Position numbers and translations under genes: made by a program
Shown: positions 1 to 4,186 of the stretch, piece after piece
Layout: each line of letters starts with the position of its first letter
Position numbering within the stretch: position 1 is the stretch's first letter
The notes under the pieces: generated by a model
The model's input: only the letters and a program-made list of their open reading frames with translations
Told to the model about the DNA's origin: nothing
Database searches by the model: none
Assembly: GCA_017626625.1 (NCBI GenBank)
Contig: JAGAIK010000055.1
Span: 1-5,201 of the forward strand
Reading direction: 5' to 3'
Source of the DNA: Roseburia sp.
GTDB taxonomy: Bacteria; Bacillota; Clostridia; Lachnospirales; Lachnospiraceae
Length of the DNA: 5,201 nucleotides

Positions 1-201
1 ATAAGAATAGGAAGAGACATCTCCGATGCTGGTGAGAATATTAACATGGAACTGCGTTTCTAATTCCTGTTTGAGGGAGAGTAATTCCTCCCGGGAGTTT
101 GCGCAGGTGATAACCAGACGGCAGCCTGCCGCGGCAAAGGCGGCGGCGATGGCACGCCCAATGCCCCGGGAGGCTCCGGTAATTAATACGGTTTTTGACA
201 T
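1..201 (-). CDS. Short-chain dehydrogenase/reductase (SDR), N-terminal part
   Basis: Reads leftward from ATG at 201-199 and runs off the window edge, so only the first 67 residues are seen. The protein opens SKTVLITGASRGIGRAIA, the classical SDR nucleotide-binding signature TGxxxGxG (TGASRGIG, residues 8-15) on the first beta-alpha unit of a Rossmann fold. This family uses NAD(P)H for oxidation or reduction of alcohol/keto groups; FabG-like 3-oxoacyl-ACP reductases have this same start, but the substrate cannot be told without the catalytic Ser/Tyr-Lys part. The start is supported by AAAGGA (reverse complement of 209-214), 7 nt upstream. It is divergent from the operon at 410. Its codons are G/C-rich (GCC, CGG, GGC), unlike the AT-rich genes to the right, which suggests it is resident chromosome and the neighbours are acquired. 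The SDR family is certain; the exact enzyme is unknown. Confidence 0.92.
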   Translation of the reverse strand, partial: MSKTVLITGASRGIGRAIAAAFAAAGCRLVITCANSREELLSLKQELETQFHVNILTSIGDVSSYSY

Positions 202-270
202 AGTGGATTCCTTTCGTTGTATTTAAGTAAAATTAAATTTTCGGGAGGGGGGAGAGATACATGATTTCTT

Positions 271-279
271 ATTATAACA
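271..279 (-). promoter_or_regulatory. Extended -10 promoter element for the SDR gene
   Basis: On the minus strand this reads TGTTATAAT, a perfect TATAAT with the TGn extension, about 70 nt upstream of the SDR start codon. The -35 position 17 nt further up (TTTCCC) is poor, as is common for extended -10 promoters. This is an inference from consensus only. Confidence 0.5.
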
Positions 280-335
280 GAAAGAGGGGCGCCGGGAAAG
301 AAGGATAAAAATAAAAATTGAAAATAAAAGCTTCA

Positions 336-365
336 TTGACAAATGAGGTGCGACAAGAGAATTAT
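336..365 (+). promoter_or_regulatory. Possible promoter of the HTH/XRE operon
   Basis: A perfect TTGACA (336-341) is followed after 18 nt by AATTAT (360-365), a 4/6 match to TATAAT. The -35 abuts the left edge of the 341-384 palindrome and the putative -10 lies at its centre, so a protein bound to the palindrome would block this promoter. The weak -10 keeps confidence modest. Confidence 0.4.
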
Positions 366-384
366 CTCTTGTTGCACCTCATTT
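341..384. repeat. 44-bp palindrome: operator or terminator
   Basis: Two 20-nt arms (341-360 and 365-384) are complementary at 19 positions, with one G-T pair (G352 against T373), around a 4-nt loop ATTA. Arms contain ATGAGGTGCGACAAGAG and its mirror. A short T run follows (ATTTTTG, 381-387), so the plus-strand transcript would look like an intrinsic terminator. However, no plus-strand gene lies upstream in the window, and the dyad overlaps a TTGACA box in front of two HTH regulators. I favour an operator for autoregulation; a terminator shielding the operon from upstream transcription is the alternative. Confidence 0.6.
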
Positions 385-409
385 TTGTACATTTTAAGGA
401 GGTAAGGAC

Positions 410-640
410 ATGGAACAAAGAAAAGTGAAATTTTTAACTTATGAGGACAGGAAACGGTTGGAAATCATGTGTAAAGCCAGAAATCGTGTGGTAGATATGG
501 CTGTGGAGCTTGATATATCCCCTAAAACCATATATAGGGAATTTAAAAGGGCAGGGATTCCAGTAAAACAGCGGGAGATTTATAATGCAGACGTTGCACA
601 ACAGCATGTACTTTGTTGGAATGTAGGGAATGAAGCATAG
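410..640 (+). CDS. Small helix-turn-helix protein
   Basis: 76 residues, starting at an ATG with a near-perfect AAGGAGG (396-402) 7 nt upstream. Residues 8-47 (FLTYEDRKRLEIMCKARN...DMAVELDISPKTIYREFKRA) form a helix-turn-helix of the kind found at the N-terminus of IS30-type transposases and in Helix_turn_helix_38-type small proteins: TYEDR entry, then AxELxIxxxTIYREFKR as recognition region. There is no catalytic transposase domain, so it is a stand-alone DNA-binding protein, probably a regulator of this element and perhaps of its own promoter through the palindrome just upstream. It is first in a tight operon; its last 11 nt overlap the XRE gene, pointing to translational coupling. The C-terminal ~20 residues resemble nothing I recognise. 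The DNA-binding fold is likely; the target is inferred only. Confidence 0.75.
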   Translation: MEQRKVKFLTYEDRKRLEIMCKARNRVVDMAVELDISPKTIYREFKRAGIPVKQREIYNADVAQQHVLCWNVGNEA

Positions 641-1040
641 GTCTGCAGGGGCATTTAAGATTGATACACTTATTTATGATGATAAAAAGCTGGATGCCGA
701 GATAGAGGGTATCGCTAGAAATATTATACAGGAAAGAGAAAGCCAGGGATTGTCAATATCAGAACTGGCGGCTCGTTCAAATCTTTCCATAAGTGCTATT
801 TCTAAGGGAGAGACAGGAAAGAGTACATTCTCGTTAAGAAGCTTAATAAAGATAGCTGCAGCATTAAATGTCCCGGTAAGAAAGTTGTTACAAGTAAAAG
901 ATTATCCAGATATTAAGGGAAATAAATTACAAGATATCATTATCACATTGGACGAGCCGACAGTAAGAGCCATGTTAAAGATAGCAGAATCAATCATCGA
1001 GAGGAGTAGAAAACAGGATGAAAGAGAAGAGAATAGTTAA
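630..1040 (+). CDS. XRE-family transcriptional regulator
   Basis: 136 residues. A lambda-repressor-like HTH_XRE domain spans about residues 28-88: IIQERESQGLSISELAARSNLSISAISKGETGK with the helix-turn-helix at about 43-63, then the typical closing helices SLIKIAAALNVPVRKLL. An N-terminal extension of about 27 residues and a charged C-terminal tail (about 95-136, ending ERSRKQDEREENS) flank it; the tail may serve dimerisation. The start ATG lies inside the upstream HTH gene (11-nt overlap). The AGGGA at 625-629 is too close to act as a normal Shine-Dalgarno, so translation is probably coupled to the gene before. Its 3' end overlaps the next gene by 23 nt. In plasmids and integrative elements such proteins usually repress replication, transfer or excision genes; which applies here is not shown by the sequence. 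Confidence 0.9.
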   Translation: MKHRSAGAFKIDTLIYDDKKLDAEIEGIARNIIQERESQGLSISELAARSNLSISAISKGETGKSTFSLRSLIKIAAALNVPVRKLLQVKDYPDIKGNKLQDIIITLDEPTVRAMLKIAESIIERSRKQDEREENS

Positions 1041-1380
1041 GACCACAGTTAGATTTGATAGAAATATTCCAGAACAGGATAAAGTTATAGAAATTCTTAA
1101 GAAATATTGCAGTGACAATGATGTTTCCATGGGTGTGGCAATGACATATTTTGTTCTTAAGGCAACTGGGGAAATGGGGACGACAGAGGAGTGTAATCAG
1201 GAAGAATGTAAAGATAACAATGAGAGTAGGGAATTTCAAGAAAAATATAAGGATATTTATAAAGACATAATATCGACAGATATGTTTGATGGAATGTCTG
1301 GTGGAATGTTTGGTGGAATGTCTGGTGAAATGTTTAAGAATTTCCTGAAATATGAATCGGAAAAAAATGAAAAATTATAA
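1018..1380 (+). CDS. Ribbon-helix-helix/ParR-like protein with Met-Gly repeat tail
   Basis: 120 residues. AGGAG at 1002-1006 lies 11 nt upstream of the ATG, within the XRE gene. Residues 8-51 have the order expected of a ribbon-helix-helix DNA-binding domain: strand KTTVRFD, helix PEQDKVIEILKKYC, then helix SMGVAMTYFVLKATG. ParR-type centromere-binding proteins and some relaxosome accessory proteins share this layout; I infer a ParR-like role from fold and operon position, not from a diagnostic motif. Residues 52-85 are acidic and helical. Residues 89-106 are MFDGMSGGMFGGMSGEMF, coded by two 24-nt direct repeats (1282-1305, 1306-1329; two differences) plus a partial third. ParR proteins bind their ParM filament through the C-terminus, yet no ParM-like gene follows in this window. 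It could equally be a copy-control or transcription factor. Confidence 0.6.
   Translation: MKEKRIVKTTVRFDRNIPEQDKVIEILKKYCSDNDVSMGVAMTYFVLKATGEMGTTEECNQEECKDNNESREFQEKYKDIYKDIISTDMFDGMSGGMFGGMSGEMFKNFLKYESEKNEKL
1282..1335 (+). repeat. 24-nt in-frame tandem repeat
   Basis: Two copies of a 24-nt unit starting ATGTTTG(A/G)TGGAATGTCTGG (1282-1305 and 1306-1329, 22 of 24 identical) and the first 6 nt of a third, inside the ParR-like gene. Each unit codes MF(D/G)GMSG(G/E). Copy number could vary by slippage without changing frame. Confidence 0.85.
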
Positions 1381-1418
1381 GTGAAACATATGTTCCTGCA
1401 ACAAAGGAGGAGAAATTT

Positions 1419-1520
1419 ATGAGTGAGGAAGAAAAGATAATATTGGCTATTTTCAAAAAACTTTCAAGAGAATATCAACACCTTGTTTTGCGCTTTGTAA
1501 AGAACTTAGCCAAAGATTAA
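1419..1520 (+). CDS. 33-residue small protein of unknown function
   Basis: ATG at 1419 is preceded by AGGAGG (1405-1410) at an ideal 8-nt spacing, the best ribosome binding site in the operon, and lies 38 nt after the ParR-like gene. The product is a single amphipathic, charged helix containing EEKIILAIFKKLSREYQH and LRFVKNLAKD, and ends at TAA 1518-1520. The pattern of KLSREYQHLVLRFVKNLAK resembles the C-terminal helical tails of many XRE regulators, so it could be a helper or dimerisation peptide, but this is inference. The frame stays open past the stop for 16 more codons (acidic, TTEDIDKEIDKDLHIY) to TAA 1569-1571, so it may be the front of a slightly longer gene cut by a nonsense change. 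Confidence 0.5.
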   Translation: MSEEEKIILAIFKKLSREYQHLVLRFVKNLAKD

Positions 1521-1555
1521 ACTACGGAAGATATAGATAAAGAAATTGATAAAGA

Positions 1556-1585
1556 TTTACACATTTATTAAGTATTTGAAATAAT
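1556..1585 (+). promoter_or_regulatory. Candidate promoter for the Rep-like gene
   Basis: TTTACA (1556-1561), 18 nt, then AATAAT (1580-1585), each one mismatch from consensus, about 45 nt upstream of the GTG at 1631. It lies in the AT-rich gap after the small ORF. Sequence match only. Confidence 0.35.
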
Positions 1586-1630
1586 GTCAAAATATCTTGT
1601 TTTTATAAAAAGAAGGGAGGGGAAAGACAA

Positions 1631-2671
1631 GTGCAGAGGATAAGCAATGATAATGTAGACCGGATGATAGAGGCGAAATTGACGAAATGCGAAATGAATC
1701 TCATGCTTTTCCTCTCTTTTTATCAGGATGAATACGGTAGAATTTACGGTGTACACTACAAAGAGGTATGCGGTAAAACCGGAATGAGCTATCAGGAATT
1801 TTATAACGCAAAGAAATCACTGGAAAAAAAAGGTTTTATTCGTTGTGAAAAAAGCAATCGTATCGACCATGATATTACCATTCTGAATAATGTTTTTTTG
1901 ACAAGTGAAGATGCTAAAAAAGGCTATATTAACACCAGCCATAATATTTTTCACACGAAAGAGTTCTATCAGATGAAAGCCGGAGCCATGTTGCTGGCAA
2001 TGAAGCTGATGAAGAATACCTATGATGAAAGGGGATATTTTCTAATTGGCGTTAAGAAATTTTATGAGAAATATACACAAATCTTCGGAGTAACAAAGCG
2101 GGTGTTGCGTAACTATCTCAAGCAGCTCAAGCAATTCTTTTCTATCGGCATTAAAGAAGGGAAATATTATATCGAACCAAAGAAAATCATTTACAGAAAA
2201 CCGGGCGGGAAATCGGAGGTGGAACGCCTTCGGCAGCAAAGGACAGAAGCCGTGCTGCGGCGTAACCGAATAAAAAATGCAACAGCCAAGGAAAGCGGGG
2301 AAATTAGTACATTGTTCCGGCAGTATGAACCCACAGCAGCGAAGAAAGGGAAAAAATTGTTCTTCCTGATAGATAAGTCCATAGAAAGAAGTATAGAGCA
2401 GATGAACAGGGAGAAAAAAGGAAAACAGAACCGTTCGCTTAGTTTGACACTGATACATAAGCTACTTCGGAAGGAGTTGTTAGGGGAATCCGGAGCTTCG
2501 TCGAGGCAGCAGGATAATACAGGGACTGGTCAGGCGCCTGGCAGAGAGGGAAATGTCAAGCAGACAGCCGGAGACACTAGGAAGAACCGTTTCCATAATT
2601 TCCATCAAAGAGAATATGACTATGACGAACTGGAACGAATGCTGTTAAACAGTCAACCGGGAGAAGCATAG
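1631..2671 (+). CDS. Replication-initiator-like protein with two winged-helix domains
   Basis: 346 residues from a GTG start with GGGAGGGG (1615-1622) 8 nt upstream. Residues about 16-90 look like a winged helix: LTKCEMNLMLFLSFYQDEYG, then a recognition-helix-like SYQEFYNAKKSLEKKGFIR. Residues about 118-186 look like a second one (AMLLAMKLMKNTYDERGYF... VTKRVLRNYLKQLKQFF...GKYYIEPKK). Residues 187-318 are basic and low in order (RRNRIKNATAKE, REKKGKQNR). The C-terminus, NRFHNFHQREYDYDELERML (319-338), matches in style the N+FxNFxQRxYDYDELE motif at the ends of DnaD-like phage replisome organisers and plasmid/ICE replication proteins of Clostridia, where it may contact host helicase-loading factors. 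The family is recalled, not searched. Iterons and a DnaA box lie just downstream, fitting a theta-type initiator. It could instead be a transcription regulator. Confidence 0.7.
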   Translation: MQRISNDNVDRMIEAKLTKCEMNLMLFLSFYQDEYGRIYGVHYKEVCGKTGMSYQEFYNAKKSLEKKGFIRCEKSNRIDHDITILNNVFLTSEDAKKGYINTSHNIFHTKEFYQMKAGAMLLAMKLMKNTYDERGYFLIGVKKFYEKYTQIFGVTKRVLRNYLKQLKQFFSIGIKEGKYYIEPKKIIYRKPGGKSEVERLRQQRTEAVLRRNRIKNATAKESGEISTLFRQYEPTAAKKGKKLFFLIDKSIERSIEQMNREKKGKQNRSLSLTLIHKLLRKELLGESGASSRQQDNTGTGQAPGREGNVKQTAGDTRKNRFHNFHQREYDYDELERMLLNSQPGEA

Positions 2672-2676
2672 AAAAG

Positions 2677-2701
2677 AGACAGGCTGTCTGCAGAAAGCAG
2701 A
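2677..2701 (+). repeat. Adjacent small inverted repeats after rep-like gene
   Basis: AGACAG-G-CTGTCT (2677-2689) overlaps TCTGC-AGAAA-GCAGA (2687-2701), a 5-bp stem with 5-nt loop, right after the stop codon. No T run follows, so it is not a classic terminator. It may stabilise the mRNA end or be a protein site. Confidence 0.35.
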
Positions 2702-2750
2702 TGGTCTAAAAGTTGTTGAATGAAAAGAAATAAACTACAACCGCAAGGAT

Positions 2751-2780
2751 TTAAAATATAAAAATTTATAAATTTAGAGA
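2751..2780. other. AT-rich stretch, possible unwinding element
   Basis: Nearly pure A/T for about 25 bp, including TATAAA-AA-TTTATA (2757-2770). It sits 50-80 bp before the iterons, a common place for the DNA unwinding element of an iteron origin. The assignment is positional inference. Confidence 0.35.
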
Positions 2781-2781
2781 A

Positions 2782-2813
2782 AAAACATCACCGGGGAGAA
2801 GATGCTTTTTTTT
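2782..2813. terminator. Weak bidirectional terminator-like hairpin
   Basis: CATC (2786-2789) and GATG (2801-2804) form a short stem flanked by A and T runs; eight Ts follow at 2806-2813. On the plus strand an A-C mismatch breaks the stem; on the minus strand it becomes a G-U pair followed by six Us. An alternative pairing is CGGGG (2792-2796) with CCCCG (2817-2821). It may end rep transcription before the origin. Confidence 0.35.
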
Positions 2814-2828
2814 ATGCCCCGAAAAAGT

Positions 2829-2935
2829 TATTCAAAAATCGTGACAGTTTTTTGAGAAGTATTCAAATTTTATACCTAGAATAAAAATTCTATTCAAAAA
2901 TTACAGTAAAAAACCGGAAAAATCGTTCAAGTTTT
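2829..2935 (+). repeat. Iteron-like repeats of a putative replication origin
   Basis: Four TTCAA-centred repeats: TATTCAAAAAT at 2829, TATTCAAATTTTATAC at 2860, TATTCAAAAATTAC at 2891 and CGTTCAAGTTTTATAC at 2924. The TTC cores are 31, 31 and 33 bp apart, close to three helical turns, so a protein could bind all on the same face. Odd and even copies are two subtypes (AAAAAT versus TTTTATAC after the core). An inverted partner of the first copy (TTTTTGA, 2848-2854) lies between copies 1 and 2. Position behind a Rep-like gene with a DnaA box at the end supports an iteron origin. Confidence 0.55.
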
Positions 2936-2942
2936 ATACACA
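2934..2942 (+). other. DnaA box
   Basis: TTATACACA fits the relaxed DnaA-box consensus TTWTNCACA exactly and overlaps the last iteron. A second, weaker candidate, TTATCCATA, one mismatch from TTATCCACA, is at 3151-3159. Together with the iterons this suggests DnaA-assisted initiation. Confidence 0.45.
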
Positions 2943-3011
2943 TGGAAAACTTTGGAACCCCGCAGAAACGGAGAAAAAGTCGGAAAACGGGCAACGAGTA
3001 TATTATATCTG

Positions 3012-3042
3012 TTCTATATATCTATTCTTTTATTATATAGAA
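3012..3042. repeat. AT-rich inverted repeat
   Basis: TTCTATATA (3012-3020) and TATATAGAA (3034-3042) are perfect 9-bp arms around 13 nt of AT-rich DNA. They lie between the iterons and the long inverted repeat, in a stretch with no convincing gene. Function unknown. Confidence 0.45.
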
Positions 3043-3073
3043 TCTTGTTTCCTGATATGCCGGTAGTGAAAAA

Positions 3074-3102
3074 TTTCCCTAGCTGCAGACTGACTAGGGA
3101 GA
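3074..3102. repeat. Inverted repeat with CCCTAG/CTAGGG arms
   Basis: TCCCTAG (3076-3082) pairs with CTAGGGA (3094-3100) around an 11-nt loop; one G-U and one A-U pair can extend the stem to 9 bp. The downstream side is purine-rich, without a T run, so it is not a plus-strand terminator. Possibly a protein site or origin hairpin. Confidence 0.4.
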
Positions 3103-3194
3103 AAAAATGTCAGATGTATCCGGTTACTGAATGAGAACTTCTTTTTATAATTATCCATATTGAGTAGCTTTTTTACAGCGTGTTGGCTCTTTGC

Positions 3195-3445
3195 GTATTT
3201 ATCAGCCTCCCTCCTGTGTTCACTTCTTATATAGCTGTTGTCCTGTATATGCTTCGGGCAGTATATCCACCCGGCAGAGGAAATCAAGAACCGGGAAAAA
3301 TTTTTTCAAAAAGCACGAAAATTTTTTTCCCTTGCCTGCGGACATTCTTGATTTCCTCTGCCGGGTGGATTTGTAACAGCCAAGCATACACCGGAAACAA
3401 AAGCTATGCGAAAGAAGCGAACACAGGAGGGAGGCTGATAAATAC
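3195..3445. repeat. ~250-bp long inverted repeat (giant hairpin)
   Basis: Left arm 3195-3290 and right arm 3345-3445 are inverted copies around a 54-nt centre. The outer 27 bp (3195-3221 against 3419-3445; core CAGCCTCCCTCCTGTGTTC) and inner 25 bp (3266-3290 against 3345-3369; core CCACCCGGCAGAGGAAATC) are perfectly complementary. The middle (3222-3265 against 3370-3418) is only partly alike, sharing CTTCTT, ATAGCT and ATGCTT blocks with gaps. The centre can pair further: GGGAAAAATTTTTTC (3293-3307) against GAAAATTTTTTTCCC (3317-3331), two mismatches. No flanking target duplication is evident and no protein is supported on either strand. It could be a cruciform site of replication or transfer, a single-strand origin, a structured RNA leader for the genes at 3521, or a MITE-like insertion. 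Function unknown. Confidence 0.9.
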
Positions 3446-3485
3446 TTACACATAGAACAACTGATAAAAAAGAAAAAGTGAAGCG

Positions 3486-3502
3486 CCCCAAGGCTACTGG
3501 GG
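3486..3502 (+). promoter_or_regulatory. Small hairpin next to ribosome binding site
   Basis: CCCCA (3486-3490) pairs with TGGGG (3498-3502) around a 7-nt loop, ending immediately before the AGAAAGGA ribosome binding site of the gene at 3521. It could tune ribosome access. Weak evidence. Confidence 0.3.
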
Positions 3503-3520
3503 AGAAAGGATAAGTAACAG

Positions 3521-3769
3521 ATGGAATATACCGTAAAAGAAATCATTTGTTCAGACGGGGGAAAAGCAACTGTATACATTCCAATTAGGACGGAGGAAGA
3601 AGAGAAAAAACAGCAGGAATGTATTGCTAAAGCGGGGGCAAGTCTGTTAAGAGCTGCACTGGCAGCCGAAATGAAACAGCATGGAGAGGAACAGCAGAAG
3701 GTAACTGGGAAGGAGGGGGAATATGGAAAAGAACAGAGCTACAGAGGATCACAAGACTTGGTTGTTTGA
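3521..3769 (+). CDS. Small hypothetical protein, plasmid/ICE type
   Basis: 82 residues; GAAAGGA (3504-3510) lies 10 nt upstream of ATG. Residues 1-23 look like a beta-hairpin (YTVKEIICSDGGKATVYIPI), and residues 24-63 a charged helix (EEEEKKQQECIAKAGASLLR...AAEMKQHGEEQQK). The arrangement of a short strand part followed by T-E-E-E-x-K-x-x-x-x-I-x-x-A resembles small conserved proteins of unknown function found in Firmicute conjugative elements; I cannot name a family. It overlaps the next gene by 47 nt in another frame, so the two are co-transcribed and likely act together. It sits between the long inverted repeat and the oriT-like region, which favours a role in replication control or transfer, but this is inference only. 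Confidence 0.7.
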   Translation: MEYTVKEIICSDGGKATVYIPIRTEEEEKKQQECIAKAGASLLRAALAAEMKQHGEEQQKVTGKEGEYGKEQSYRGSQDLVV

Positions 3770-3956
3770 TTTGGCACATGGAAACCTTAATAATGAGGAG
3801 ATTATAAAAGGTTTTATTAAATATTATGTGCTCAATGATTTTACTCTAGGGAATTTACAAGATGATTTTATATTCTATACCAACTACCCTATTGAGAGAG
3901 TACAGGCAGGACTACAGAGTCTTAGAGCAGCTTTAGAGAGCATAGCGGAGGCATAA
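3723..3956 (+). CDS. Small hypothetical protein
   Basis: 77 residues from ATG with AGGAGG (3711-3716) 6 nt upstream, inside the previous gene. Sequence is acidic and mostly helical: WLFDLAHGNLNNEEIIKGF, then YYVLNDFTLGNLQDD, and a C-terminal helix ERVQAGLQSLRAALESIAEA. No membrane segment, signal peptide, metal or catalytic motif is seen. I do not recognise the family. The strong ribosome binding site, the 47-nt overlap with the gene before and sensible codon use argue it is real. It ends 12 nt before the first oriT-type repeat, so an accessory role in mobilization or copy control is possible but unproven. Confidence 0.7.
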   Translation: MEKNRATEDHKTWLFDLAHGNLNNEEIIKGFIKYYVLNDFTLGNLQDDFIFYTNYPIERVQAGLQSLRAALESIAEA

Positions 3957-3968
3957 AGACTATGATGA

Positions 3969-4030
3969 CCGTCAAGCCGGAAAATGTGCCGTCAAGCTGG
4001 AGAACGTGCCGTCAAGGGTATGCCGTCAAA
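3969..4030 (+). repeat. CCGTCAAG direct repeats (oriT-associated)
   Basis: CCGTCAAG at 3969, 3989 and 4009, exactly 20 bp apart, and CCGTCAAA at 4023. The first two 20-bp units agree at 17 positions. CCGTCA and CCGTCT recur at 4095 and 4101 near the proposed nick region. Such phased direct repeats beside hairpins are usual binding sites of relaxosome accessory proteins. Confidence 0.75.
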
Positions 4031-4149
4031 ACATAGTTACTTTTAGTAACTATGGCAAGATACGCATTTGTACCACACTTCAAATGCTGCGGTGCCGTCA
4101 CCGTCTTGTTAGGGGATGCCCCTAATACCCCATCGAACGGCTGCGCCGG
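3969..4149 (+). other. Putative origin of transfer (oriT)
   Basis: A compact array of direct repeats followed by four hairpins: CATAGTTACT/AGTAACTATG (4032-4054, 10-bp stem, TTT loop); GCATTTG/CAAATGC (4064-4087, 7-bp stem, 10-nt loop); TTAGGGG/CCCCTAA (4109-4125, 7-bp stem, ATG loop); and CGGC/GCCG (4138-4148). CCGTCTTG (4101-4108) immediately before the third hairpin resembles MOBP-type nick sites (IncP-like ATCCTG, R64-like ATCTTG), so nicking may occur near 4108. A MobC-like start follows 38 nt after, the usual gene order. No relaxase is in the window, so the strand nicked and the mobilizing partner are unknown. oriT is a strong inference from architecture, not proven. Confidence 0.65.
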
Positions 4150-4186
4150 AAAACTATGAAACGATAACAGGGAGGAAGAAAAATCT

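Noticed and set aside
26..226. Plus-strand open frame of 66 codons
   Set aside because: It is antisense to the SDR gene, whose TGASRGIG motif and ribosome site fix the coding strand.
410..640. IS30-family transposase
   Set aside because: Only the HTH-like part is present; no DDE domain follows and no terminal inverted repeats of an insertion sequence flank it.
994..1239. Minus-strand open frame over the XRE/ParR-like genes
   Set aside because: Antisense to a well-supported operon, no ribosome binding site, Phe/Cys/Leu-rich shadow composition.
2042..2458. Minus-strand open frame of 138 codons
   Set aside because: Lies wholly antisense to the Rep-like gene and shows no family pattern.
2952..3134. 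Plus-strand frame with a hydrophobic segment (SILYLFYISILLLY)
   Set aside because: Starts at TTG without a ribosome site; the hydrophobic run comes from TATA-rich DNA in the origin zone and the inverted repeats explain the sequence better.
3195..3445. Retron or group II intron RNA
   Set aside because: No reverse transcriptase gene and no conserved retron or intron core is visible; a long double-stranded fold alone is not enough.
3033..3579. Several frames on both strands across the long inverted repeat, with similar peptides such as SSAGWI and PPGRGNQE
   Set aside because: The likeness between strands is a result of the inverted arms themselves; none has a good ribosome site or a family match.
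3969..4030. CRISPR array
   Set aside because: The unit is only 8 bp conserved with 20-bp or 14-bp periods, far too short for repeat plus spacer, and no cas gene is present.
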